Assembly (NCBI GenBank): GCA_963580285.1
Contig: OY757019.1
Location: forward strand, 59,602,587 to 59,666,586
Length of the DNA stretch: 64,000 nucleotides
Direction: 5' to 3'
DNA from: Lucinisca nassula
Taxonomy: Eukaryota > Mollusca > Bivalvia > Lucinida > Lucinidae
Every line of letters begins with the position of its first letter. The first letter of the stretch is position 1. Positions 45,753-56,172 of the stretch are shown here, piece after piece. The notes beneath the pieces were generated by a model. The model was not told the origin of the DNA. It made no database searches and saw only the letters and a program-made list of their open reading frames with translations. The position numbers and the translations under genes were made by a program.

Positions 45753-46152
45753 CTATGCTTCTGTGACAGTCTGGCTATCCGGTACCATGTGTTGCAAGAT
45801 CATTCTGAAGAAAATGAACATGTGTTTGTCCACACCTTTCTGTACCCGTGCCTTCTTCGGGGCTGTTGTACTGGTTTTTGTCCAAACGAATGACATAGCT
45901 TTGTTCTCTGGATCGACATGGTGTAAACATTTTTCGCCTGTTGTGATGGTCCAATCCAGAAAATCATCATCTTCAGCGTCGCAGCGGCTCAGACTGTACT
46001 AGGTGCTCCTTTTCATTGCCCTTGAGTAATCCCCTTACCCAACGAGCACTAACTCTAGACAGTCCAAGTACTTCAGTTGATGTCCCATGTACTGAAGAAT
46101 ACATAACCCCAATCTCATCAGCTATACCTCTGACGGTGGTTCTTCTGTTCAT
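45753..46152 (-). pseudogene. mariner-family transposase relic
   Basis: From 46152 downward: TVRGIADEIGVMYSSVHG and LGLSRVSARWVRGLLKG form the second helix-turn-helix and linker of mariner transposases. After a frameshift near 45990 comes DWTITTGEKCLHHVDPENK, APKKARVQKG, ending at a TAG (45753-45755). Where mariners have the first catalytic Asp (TGDE-type), this copy reads TGEK. The N-terminus is replaced by a SINE scrap and the C-terminal half is missing. Dead. Confidence 0.75.
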
Positions 46153-46155
46153 GTT

Positions 46156-46205
46156 TTGTTTGTTTGATTTTAGGTTTAACGACCCTGTCAACACTATTCA
46201 TGTTA
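46156..46205 (-). mobile_element. SINE family A tail scrap
   Basis: (CAAA)n and aggtttaacgaccctgtcaa only. Confidence 0.65.
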
Positions 46206-46488
46206 ACCATGCCCTTAACCTAACCCTTAAAGGAACAAGTAACCACTGCCGGTCGGCCGCTCCTTCAATCGTTCTGAACTGATTCTCTTCCGCTCCTAAA
46301 ACACGAATGCCATTTATAACAAAACGCGAATGTCATTTATAAACAAATTCAGGGCTCCATTTATCATATTTTTCCTGTGTGTTTCTGTCAAGGATTTATT
46401 TAAAACAATATAGAATTTTACCATACTCCGCTACTCAGCTCCGACGTTTGACGTCATTTTTTTTAGATACCACTGCCGCAGCAAGATA
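46206..46488. other. No gene recognised
   Basis: Nothing assigned. Confidence 0.4.
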
Positions 46489-46722
46489 ACAAAAATATAA
46501 GTGAAGGCAATGACCAGGAATCGATACAATTAACCCATAGCTATCAACAGTGACACCAAAGGGAACGAAACACAAACATGAAATAAGTAGACCCTAATGG
46601 AAACATCAATAGCGGAAAGCCAAAGGACAGTTACTTTCCCACAAAATGGCAAACTGGCTATCCAAAACAAATTACCAGCGATGTTAGAAATGAATTGCTT
46701 CTTTCTATCCGAAAAAAAGAAG
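46489..46722 (-). mobile_element. Penelope-like 3' fragment, first of a tandem pair
   Basis: Terminal 230 bp, from aagtgaaggcaatgaccagg, cut off after aaaacaaat. Confidence 0.75.
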
Positions 46723-47245
46723 TGGAGGCAATGATCAGGAATCAATACAACCAACCCACAGCTCCCATCAGAGACACCAAAAGGGAAAGAAACATAAACA
46801 TGAAATAACAGACCCTAATGGAAACACCAACAGCGAAAGCCTAAAGGACAGTTACTTTCCCACAATAGGCTATCCAAACTAAAATAGTATAAACGACACA
46901 AACACCAAAAGACAAACCATAACAAAAATAACCCGCGACAGAAGAACCGCCTGGGAACGGTCAGCGGAAACGAATTCCACTGTTGGGCTTAAATCGATTT
47001 TACGTGGCAACAGTTCTCGCCCTTTCTTCCGTCGCGAGTTAGACAAATAATTTGTTCAGTCCGCATGAAGGCGTCCTAACTCATCAGTGCAACATCTCCG
47101 CGAACACCAAAAACAAAAAATCAAACAATCACAAAGATGAAACAACCAACGATGAGGACTCGACAGCAAGAAACCACTGAAATGCTGGAGCAAAAGAAAA
47201 CCAACTGTTGGACTCCGATGGTCCCGACCAGAGACAAAGCATCAG
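46723..47245 (-). mobile_element. Penelope-like 3' fragment, second of a tandem pair
   Basis: Begins again at gaagtggaggcaatgatcag in the same orientation and runs the whole 3' region to cagagacaaagcatcag, about 520 bp. Confidence 0.75.
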
Positions 47246-47324
47246 ACAACCGCCCAACATTACATGAATTAAGTCTCTCTAGAAGAGAGAGATCTAAAGC
47301 AAAGCAAAGTTGTCAACCGTTATT

Positions 47325-47432
47325 AGAGCTGTTGTTCATGTTTGTTATTTTTCCCTTTGGTGTCTCTGATGGGAGCTGTGGGTTGATTGTATCGATTCCT
47401 GATCATTGCCTCCACTTCTATTTATCTATTAT
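47325..47432 (+). mobile_element. Penelope-like 3' scrap
   Basis: ctttggtgtctctgatggga ... cctgatcattgcctccactt. Confidence 0.65.
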
Positions 47433-47564
47433 TAATCATTGTGCAGATTATATTTTCTAGTCCTTTGGCATCACTGAGTTCATTTAGATTCATTTTGAAA
47501 ATAGACTTCCGCTTGGGCGTGGCCGGTGTTGCACATTTCAGTAATAGTCATGATTACATAACTT

Positions 47565-47780
47565 CAGTTAAATTAAGCAAATTCTTCTAATACCCAGGCT
47601 CCGTTTTTGGTTTAACATCTATCAATTGTAGATGGGTTTGTTTCCTGCAAAATTTATGATAAACGCGATGATTTTGATTTTGAGATTGTTAATTTTCCTT
47701 TCCTCGTGCGGCATCATATTGCGGTTATAGTTCGCAATTAATTCAATTTACCAGTGTGTCTATTCACTCGTTAAGTAAGC
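47565..47780 (+). pseudogene. Penelope protein relic
   Basis: Code NSSNTQAPF, a stop, then IVDGFVSCKIYD and DFDFEIVNFPF, the same segment as at 7365 and 42115. Confidence 0.65.
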
Positions 47781-47849
47781 TTAATCTTTATTCTCGGAAA
47801 TTTCATCAGCAGCTGAAGAGTAAGGTATTCTTATTATGTATCAGTATAG

Positions 47850-48030
47850 ATAATATACATGAAATGCAAATGCACATTGACGATGGTGAAGTGTAACGCA
47901 TCAGTCACATCTGACCAGCATCTATTCTTATCGTTATACACCCTTGCTGGGCTTTCTCCAGATACCATGACTATTTCACAACCACGTAGATTTGCAGCTT
48001 CACTTGTTGCGCTCGTAACTACAGATTAAC
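47850..48030. repeat. Segment duplicated at 48963-49400 (empty site)
   Basis: The stretch tacatgaaatgcaaatgcac ... gcatctattcttat ... tgctgggctttctccag matches 48980-49400 apart from a 230-bp insertion present only in the second copy. Confidence 0.75.
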
Positions 48031-48163
48031 CATTTTTGCACCAGATGGAATCTTCCTCCTTTTTTATAGCAGGGGTCCATTTCAAAATTTAGGGGTGTCA
48101 AGTTGTGTTTTCTTTAACATCTATTTGGAAATAGGCTGCAAATTCTGCAATTATATATTTTTT

Positions 48164-48262
48164 TCAGAATTTATATTCTAAGTCACCATAAAATTCGGTT
48201 GCCGATAGACCTTGCTGTAGAAGAGATTTTCGTCCAACATTGAATTCAGATATTAAATCGGC
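48164..48262 (-). pseudogene. Penelope protein piece, inverted
   Basis: Minus reading NVGRKSLLQQGLSATEFYG followed by DLEYKF. It lies head-to-head with plus-strand Penelope code starting at about 48270. Confidence 0.65.
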
Positions 48263-48267
48263 ACCCA

Positions 48268-48968
48268 ATTTCGTAAAATCATTCTTCGATATAAAGATTG
48301 GGTACGACATAAATGTGATACGACAGACTGCATGTATGGTAGTTAACCCAATCACGGTTGACAACTTTGATTCCCTCTTTAACTGCACGCCGATTGTAAG
48401 GCCTCAGATTCGATGACGGTTCCAGCATTAAGGCTTACTGAGAATTAGAGAGAATTTAATTTTAAGTAATGTTGGTTGGTGTCTGATGCTCTGTCTCTAG
48501 TCGGGCCCATCGGAGTTAAGCTATCGGATTTCTTTTGCTTCAGCATTTCAGTGGTTTCTTGCAGTCGAGTCCTCACCGTTGTTTCATCCCTGTGGGTGTT
48601 TGATTTTTGAGATCTCAGAGATGTTGCACTGATGAATTAGAACGTCTTCATGCGGACTGAACACATTATTTGTCTAAATCGCGACGGAAGTAAAGGCGAG
48701 GATTGCAGCTGCGTAGAATCGATTTAAGGCCCCAGTGGAATTCGTTACACTGACCGTTCCAAGGCGGTTCTTCTGTCGCGGTTTATGTAATTACTGTTTG
48801 TCTTTTGAGGGTGTGTATAGCCAATTGACTATTTTATGTGAAAGTAACTGTTCTTTTGGCTTTCCGCTATTGATGTTTCCATTAGGGTCTAGTTATTTCA
48901 TGTCTTTGTTTCTTTCCCTTTGGTGCTGTGGGTTAAGCGTATCATTTGTGATCATTGCCTTCACTATC
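48268..48968 (+). pseudogene. Penelope C-terminal code and 3' end
   Basis: Plus reading FRKIILRYKD, INVIRQTACMVVNPITVD, FDSLFNCTP, then the non-coding 3' region from about 48478 (tgatgctctgtctctagtcg) to gatcattgccttcact (about 48965). A second example that joins protein code to the 3' region. Confidence 0.7.
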
Positions 48969-49040
48969 AGTATAGATACTATACATGAAATGCAAATGCA
49001 CATTGATGGTGGTGAAGTGTAACACATCAGTCAAATCTGA

Positions 49041-49275
49041 GGCCAGTTGTTCAAAGCATCCTTAGCATAACGAGCTCGTAAGTGGTCATATTGTTAACTC
49101 TTCTAGCAAGTACAATATCGTAAATTTTGGTATTTTTGCTGAAAAAATGTGAGCAGCTTTTGCGTCCACAAAAGCTGCTCACATTTTTTTTCAGCAAAAA
49201 TTTCAGCAAATTTGCCATATTTAATGATCAAAGTTTTAACGATACGTTAACTAACGACGTCGTTAAACTGGCCCC
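49041..49275. mobile_element. MITE with GGCCAGTT ends and a long central hairpin
   Basis: Ends ggccagttgtt and aaactggcc. The central stem tttttgctgaaaaaatgtga-gcagcttttg pairs with its complement (49132-49162 and 49167-49200). The paralogous segment at about 47923 lacks it. Confidence 0.75.
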
Positions 49276-49400
49276 CAGAACAGCACCTATTCTTATCTTT
49301 ATACACCATCGCTGGGCTTTCTCCAGTTACCATTCATGACTATTTCATAACCACGTAGATTTGCAGTTCCCCTTGCTGTGCTCGTAACTACGGATTAAAC

Positions 49401-49828
49401 TCAACCGTAAAACGATACTTCTACGGTCAAAAACCCATAATTATACCACAGAACGTAGTTTTTGTTTCAACTCGATATGTTAATCGGAAAGGTAATCCTT
49501 TGGTAGCAAGGGCGACAACACAGAACTAAAAACTGTACTGTCGATCAAAGAAAACTTCCAAGGCAAAACACAATCAAAAGTACCAAAGAACTGAGCTAAT
49601 TCAATAGCAAAAAGCATCATAATTACACTCAAGACTTTGGTAAATACTGACATTGCACGTAGTGTACAGTAGGACCACACGCTCGCGTGACTTAAGGTAT
49701 ATTATTCGCCGTAAAAGTTGAATTTCCTCATGAAATGTGAGATAGTTTTGTCATGTAACTGACTTCAACACGCGCAATAAATTGTTTACTGCTAGACTTC
49801 TTAATCAGGGTTATCGGTTCCATAAAAA
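49401..49828. other. No gene recognised
   Basis: Short frames only. Confidence 0.4.
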
Positions 49829-49867
49829 GTAGAAGTAAAACAAAGATCAGGAATCGATACAATTAAC
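49829..49867 (-). mobile_element. Penelope 3' scrap at the satellite border
   Basis: gaagtaaaacaaagatcagg-aatcgatacaattaac ends exactly where satellite sequence starts. It is the same variant as the copy at 15828. Confidence 0.65.
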
Positions 49868-52552
49868 ATAGCTCGGCATACAACTTTCAATGCGCCAGTT
49901 TAGTGCAGAGCTCTGCAATCGCCTTAGGTCTGCATCCCAATCACCAATCGACATAGCTCTGCATACAACTTTCAAAGCGCCAGTTAAGTGCAAAGCTCTG
50001 CAATCGGCCTATGTCTGCATAAACTTTGAAATCAGCACAACAATATACAGCTCTGCGCTCGACATAGCTCGACAAAGCTCTGCATACAACTTTCAATTCG
50101 CCAGTCTAATGCAGCGCTCTGCAATCAGCGTAGCTCTGCAGTAAACTGTGAATAACACATTTCAATGCAGAGCTCTGTAAACAACCTAGCACTGCAATCA
50201 ACTATGAGTTTGTCATATCAACGCAGAGCTCTATAATCGACATAGCTCTGCATACAACTTTCAATTCGTCACTTTAATGCAGAGCTCTGCAATCGCCTTA
50301 GGTCTGCATACAACTTTGAAATCACCATATCAATGCAGAGCTCTGCAGTCGACATAGCTCGACATACAATGTAGCTCTGCATGCAACTTTCAATTCGCCA
50401 GTTTAGTGCAGAGCTCTGCAATCGGCTTAGGTCTGCATAAACTTTGAAATCAGCACATCAATGTACAGCTCTGCGCTCGACATAGCTCGACATAGCTCTG
50501 CGTACAACTTTCAATTCGCCAGTCCAATGCAGATCTCGACATAGCTCTGCATACAACTTTCAATGCAGAGCTCTGCAATCGCCTTAGGACTGTATCCAAC
50601 TTTGAAATCAACATACCAATGCAGAGCTCTGCAATCGACATAGCTCGACATAGCTCTGCATGCAACTTTCAATTCGCCAGTCTAATGCAGAGCTCGACAT
50701 TTCTCTACATAGCTCTGCATACAAATTTCAATTCGCCAGTCTTAATACAAAGCTCGACATAGCTCTGCATACAACTTTCAATGCGCCAGTTTATTGCAGA
50801 GCTCTGCACTCGCCTTTGGTCTGCATCCAACTTTGAAAGAACCATATCAATGCCAATGCAGAGCTCTATCATACAACTTTCAATGCGCCAGTTTAGTGCA
50901 GAACTATGTAATCGACTTAGGTCTGCATCCAACTTTGAAATCACCATATCAATGCAGAGCTCTTCAATCGACACACTCGGCATAGTTCTGCATGCAACTT
51001 TAAATTCGGCAGTCTAATACAGAGCTTGACATAGCTCTGCATACAACTTTAATTCGCCAGTCTAATGCAGAGCTCGACATAGCTCTGCATACAACGTTCA
51101 ATGCTCCAGGTACGTGCAGAGCTTTCCAATCGCCTTAGGTCTGCATCCAACTTTGAAACCACCATATCAATGCAAAGCTTTGCGATCGACATAGCTCGAC
51201 ATAGCTCTGCGTACAACTTTCAATTCACCAGTCCAATGCAGATCTCGACATAGCTCTGCATATGACTTTCAAAGCGCCAGTTTAGTGCAGAGCTCTACAA
51301 TCGCCTTAGGTCTGCATCCAACTTTGAAAGAACCATATCAATGCCAATGCAGAGCTCTTTCATACAACTTTCAATGCGCCAGTTAAGTGTAGAGCTCTGT
51401 AATCTACTTAGGTCTGCATCCAACTTTGAAATCACCATATCAATGCAGAGCTCTGCAATCGACACACTCGGCTTAGTTCTGCATACAACTTTCAGTTCGC
51501 CAGTCTAATTCAGAGCTCGACATAGCTCTGCATACAACTTTCAATGCTCGAGTTTAGTGCAGAGCTTTCCAATCACCTTGAAACCACCATATCTATGCAG
51601 AGCTCTGCAATCAACATAGCTCGACATAGCGAGCAAATTTAAGTTCGCCCGTCTATTGCAGAACTCGACATAGCTCGACTTAGCTCTGCATACAACTTTC
51701 AACTCATTGATATTTCGTAGACACTTCCATGAATCACAGGTGATGACTTTGATATAAGCAAAAGCTGACTGTCAGATCCTGTTAGTTGCTGTTGTAATAT
51801 ACTGTATATGTACATTATTTTTGACAAATAAATACTGTTTAAACCAACTTTCAACTCGCTAGTCTAATGCAGAGCTCGAAATAGCTCTGCATATAACTTT
51901 CAATGCGCCAGTTTAGTGCAGAGCTCTGCAATCACTTTAGGTCTGCATCCAACTTTGAAACCGCCATATAAATACAGAGCTCTGCCATCGACATAGCTCT
52001 GCATACACATTTGAATTCGCCAGTTTAATGCAGAGCTCTGCAATCGCCTTAGGTCTGCATCTAACCTTGAAATCAGCACATCAATGCACAACTCTGCGCT
52101 CGACATAGCTCGATATAGCTCTGCATACAACTTTCAATTCGCCAGTCCAATGCAGAGCTCTGCAATCGCCTTAGGTCTGCATCAAACAGTGTAACGGCCA
52201 CATAAATACTAAGCTCTGCAATCGACATAGCTCGACATAGCTCTGTATATGCATTTCAATTCGCCAGTTTAATGCAGAGCTATGCAATCGGCTTAGGTCT
52301 GTATCTAACTTTGAAATCAGCACATCAATACACAGCTCCGCAATCGACATAGCTCGACATAGTTCTGAATACAATTTTCAATTCGCCAGTTTAGTGCAGA
52401 GCTCTTCAATCGGCTTTGGTCTGCGTCCAACTTTGAAATCCGCACATCTATGCACAGCTCTGCGCTCGATATAACTCTGCATGCAGTTTTCAATTCGCCA
52501 GTCTAATGCAGAGTTCTGCAATCAGCGTAGCTCTGCAGTCAACTATGAATAA
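49868..52552 (-). repeat. Satellite array, left (56-bp monomer, reverse orientation)
   Basis: About 2.7 kb of 49-66 bp modules, the reverse complement of those in the right array. Each module has a tgcagagctctgca-type palindrome (or half of it) and a phrase such as catacaactttcaattcgcc or catccaactttgaaatcacc. Blocks of modules are repeated: the variant with ctttgaaagaaccatatcaa is found at 50831 and 51322, 491 bp apart. Because 56 is not a multiple of 3, the frames seen here are chance. Confidence 0.9.
51706..51844. mobile_element. 139-bp insertion in the satellite with 13-bp target duplication
   Basis: Non-satellite DNA flanked by caactttcaactc at 51693-51705 and 51845-51857. It ends in aaataaatactgtttaaac, including a polyadenylation signal, and has no inverted ends. 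It may be a retroposed 3' end of an RNA or a small SINE. Confidence 0.7.
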
Positions 52553-53357
52553 GCATCACACGGTCATCATCAACTGAAAGCCATAGCGCATACTTGTAAA
52601 TTAAAGGTCCCTATATGTATAGGAGAACAGCGAAGGCTCAGGCGAGCATGTGCATACGCGTAGTCTCGTCAGAGCTTTCGCTATTCGCGTTGAGAATACA
52701 TGTGCTGTAAAAAAATCTTTGTAGGTATTACAATAAAAACCCTCCTGGCCGCCAGACCATTTATTCAGTTTTACGGGAGCCCGTAAAAATTTAATAGGTA
52801 TGGTATGATGGGATATAGTAGGAGGCCAAAGGTACGACGTTGTAGCTCATATAAACTCGTTTTCATTTTTCAAAGATTCGTTTTAAAACTAGAGTCGATT
52901 AAGTGTGGTGAAAAAAAAGGAAAATAAAAGACAAATAAAAGTGGTCCTGGAAGATCCCGTACTTTCTACTGTGAGGCCAAACTGTATTTATAATAGAACA
53001 TGTGCATATACATGTGTATCTACTCAAACCGCCGCGAAAAAAACGCTATAAAATCCCCTACAAATAAAACACAAACACAATTAGACTACGTTGGTCAAAT
53101 TAATGGTACGCGATGTTACGTGCGACGCTACGTTACGTAGCTATTAATGACGTTATATTACGTACGCGGGAAATAAAACACAGTCAACCATAAAAAATGT
53201 ACTGAGGGTATGTGCCTGTCTGATCCTATGACACGCTTTCAAGAATACATACTTGGAGAATGTTTTCAAAGGATTTTTTATTTCTGTTCCAAAACGAAAA
53301 ACATTGAGAATTATGCCTAGCAGATATCCATTACGTAAATACGCCTGTTCAAATAAA
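52553..53357. other. Spacer between satellite arrays, no gene recognised
   Basis: Nothing assigned; cgttacgta-type phrases recur at about 53110-53165. Confidence 0.45.
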
Positions 53358-53545
53358 TTGCGAAAACACGCCTATACAAATACATTGTCGATTTTTTTGC
53401 CAAAAACTGGAAATTTATAGATGATAAAGTTTATGTTTTGGAGCAGATATAAGAAAAATAATGTTAATCCCTGTAAACCCCAGTTTTACTATATAAAAGT
53501 GGGGCTTGAGGGGGGACAAAATTTTGTAGGAGTGTTTTCGTGATG
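53358..53545. mobile_element. Hairpin MITE relative
   Basis: Ends gcgaaaacacgcctatac and taggagtgttttcgtgatg; it shares ccctgtaaaccccagtttta. Confidence 0.7.
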
Positions 53546-53955
53546 ATTTAGAAAAATTTATTGTCTAAAAGTGTACAATTTCAGATGAAAAATTGAGATA
53601 TTTTGTCTTATTTCTGCACAAAACATAGATTATGGGTACTCGGTAGACCATTATACATCCTATTGGTTTAATTGGCGACAGGGCTTGAGATGTCATTTGA
53701 TCTCAATGTCAGGTAAAAAGTCCACAAAATTAGAAGCAACGTCTCCAAAATGACCTTTACAGTGTTGACGGGGACGTTAAACCTGAAATGAAACAAACAC
53801 ATACTCGTTAGACCGCCTCGATGAGACGGTTCTTACGAGTACCCACAACCTATGTTTTTTAAGAGAAATAAGAAAAATAATGTATACTCCTGCAAACCAC
53901 AGCATAAAAGCGGGGCTTGAGGTGGTCAAAATTATATAGGCATGTTTTCCTGATG
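53546..53955. mobile_element. Hairpin MITE split by a SINE
   Basis: Left part to tgggtactcg, right part from actcgttagaccgcctcgat-gagacggttc onward to tataggcatgttttcctgatg; otherwise like 41835-42105. Confidence 0.7.
53650..53801 (+). mobile_element. SINE family A, tail half, nested
   Basis: Flanked by tactcggtagacc (53637-53649) and tactcgttagacc (53802-53814), a 13-bp duplication. It inserted into the MITE hairpin. Confidence 0.8.
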
Positions 53956-54194
53956 TTTCTGTCGTCGTTAAATGTATTGGCCCAAAATTTGCCCGCTGGA
54001 ACTGAACCGGTCCTCTGGGTTGATAACTGTTTTTATATATATATATGATGTTTCATGAAAATATCTTCAAACGCTTTTTATAAAAGAATGGACAAGAAAT
54101 TACCATTGTCATTTTTTAAAAAAAATATAACTGCAACATGTATATACAAGTATTCCGGTTCTTGTGACATGCGCGTTGTTTGATAATGCTAGTT
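53956..54194. other. No gene recognised
   Basis: AT-rich. Confidence 0.4.
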
Positions 54195-55800
54195 TCATGA
54201 CAAATATTTTGAAAATTGTTTCAAGCTAAAGAACGGATATAAAATCAACTGTAAAATTTCAGCGGTGAAAAAGTATCGACAAGAGCTACTGTTCTTGTGG
54301 CTAGCACTTTTTCTGACGAAGTTTAACAGTTCTAGAAAGTTTCGTGAAAATATCTTTAACGGTTTACAAGATATGGAGCGTGTACGCGCGGGCAGACTGT
54401 CAGGCAAAATAAATATGTTCCCTACCCACCTCTCCCATGGTAGGAGTGAGGCATTGTTACACCCATGAAGTAATACATACGTGGTATTTATTGGCTCTGG
54501 ACATGCATCATTCGTGCATACTGATGCTGTTTTCGAAACCCATTCGGCATTAACATGCCGCCACATTAAATCCAATTCATCCCCCAATAAATCTGTAGAG
54601 GGTTTGTTTGTGTAACGTATCCACGCTAACTTAGCTTCTGTGAAGTGTTCTTCGGACATCATATCACAAACATCTTTGATATAGTTCGAGAAAGCGGTTT
54701 TGTCACATTTAAGTGCTTCCCTGAATCGTTGATTACTGGTAAAAGCTAGGTGGAAGATATTCAAGCCATTATCGATAGTACAAGTGTTGCTTAAGATAAT
54801 GATCTCTTTCTTTCCGCCCCATCCCATAAGATTTTTGGTTGCTATCCTAACACCGGGTGTCTTGTGGTACACATTTTTTTCTTTTCTTGCGCCTGTTCCA
54901 TATCTCCTCCTTAGTGTTAAGTACTTGGTCACATTCTTCATTCCGTCACTGTGTGTTTTTCTTCTTTGCTGCACCTGGGTTATTCATTAGTTTTAGGCGG
55001 CTTTGTATTGCCACCTTCAAAACAATGACGAATTTTGCTGGCCTTTCCCGGCTTTTAATACCAATGTCAGTTTTGATGTACTTAAACCAGTTTTCTGCTT
55101 GAGAGTTTGTAGAAAGGGCCAAAATATTACCTTGTACCTATTACCTTCTACAATCCGGTAGCCAAGAAGTATGCCAATCGATAAGGGCAATATAGGTACA
55201 TATTTGTCTCGAGTGAGTGTTCGAGTTTTACGTCCCACCAACAGCTTAGGTCATACGGAGACGGGACCTCGATTTAAAGACTCATCCGAAAGTCTGGAGA
55301 AGCCCGGGATCGCTCCTGCGATCCCTGGTTTACAAGGCGAGTAGCGTAACCACTGCACCACGGAGGCTTCTACATATTTGGCTTGAAAAAGGGCTACTAT
55401 TTCCGGAAAATAATATTTATTTAGCTCAGACTTCGTGCATTCAGACTATCGATACATTTTGGTAGATTTGGTGAAAGGTACTCGAGAAGGGTGAGGCTTC
55501 TTTATTGGGCAGCCTTTCGGTACTCTCTGCCTCGTCATTTTGAAAATGCTTCGGACATACTTCTAATGCATCGCCCTCGTCATTTTTGAAGTGTTTCGTC
55601 TTATGTTTTGCTCTTCTTTTTTATATCTCTCCGTTAACGATGGTGTCAGGAAAAGCTGACATATTTTGGTGTACTTTTTACCGCATCATCCAAGGACACC
55701 GCGTTCTGAAGGGCTGCAAATGCGGAAATCACCATGTACTTCATTTTCTGGGTTAAGTTGAATTTGATTGAAGTCAGTTTCCTTATGAAGTCTCGCAACA
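54195..55800 (-). pseudogene. Broken multi-frame coding relic between the satellite arrays
   Basis: Three minus-strand pieces look coding. About 55800-55630 gives LRDFIRKLTSIKFNLTQKMK and AALQNAVSLDDAVKSTPKY. About 55120-54960 gives NSQAENWFKYIKTDIGIKSR and FVIVLKVAIQSRLKLMNNPG. 54974-54195 (259 codons) gives TCTIDNGLNIFHLAFTSNQR, then FREALKCD, WIRYTNKPSTDL. They lie in order but in different frames, with stops between, and a SINE sits at 55205. The AENWF segment resembles the C-terminal Glu-Trp region of some DDE transposases, and TIDNGL-type proteins are multi-copy in marine invertebrates (recollection). Function and family unknown. Confidence 0.5.
55205..55375 (-). mobile_element. SINE family D copy
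   Basis: tccgtggtgcagtggttacg head, gggatcgcaggagcgatccc, gtaaaactcgaacactcact tail. It lies inside the relic above. Confidence 0.75.
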
Positions 55801-55880
55801 TGTGACTCTGCAGAACTCTGCATTGCTATTGTGATTGTAAACTTTGATGCCGACCTACGGCGATTGCACAGTTCTGCACT

Positions 55881-56172
55881 TTGTTTTGTTTGATTTGAGG
55901 TTTAATGCCCCCGTCAACACTGTAAAGGTCATTTTGGAGACGTTGCTTCCACTTTTGTGGGACTTTTACCCGACATTGAGATGAAATGACTTCTCAAGCC
56001 CTGGTGCCCAAAGAAACCAATAGGGTTTATTAGCATGGACGGTCCGCCTCTCACTGCGGTTCCTGGACAGGCTTAGATCCTCTAAACGGTTTACCAGTAC
56101 TAGTGTGCAGGCCAGAATCAGCTCTCCGTGGAAGCATCATGCAGCCCATATATTTCTTCAAGCCCCTATGGG
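55881..56172 (-). mobile_element. SINE family A copy in satellite, 12-bp target duplication
   Basis: Flanked by cagttctgcact (55869-55880 and 56173-56184), a piece of a satellite module; full-length. Confidence 0.88.

Noticed and set aside
46211..46235. Telomere-like cttaacctaacccttaa
   Set aside because: Only two imperfect units; no array.
49890..52374. Several frames of 60-90 codons with recurring phrases such as RQFSAELCNRLRSASNFEIT
   Set aside because: They are readings of the satellite modules on both strands. The 56-bp period is not a multiple of 3, and frames break at each variant.
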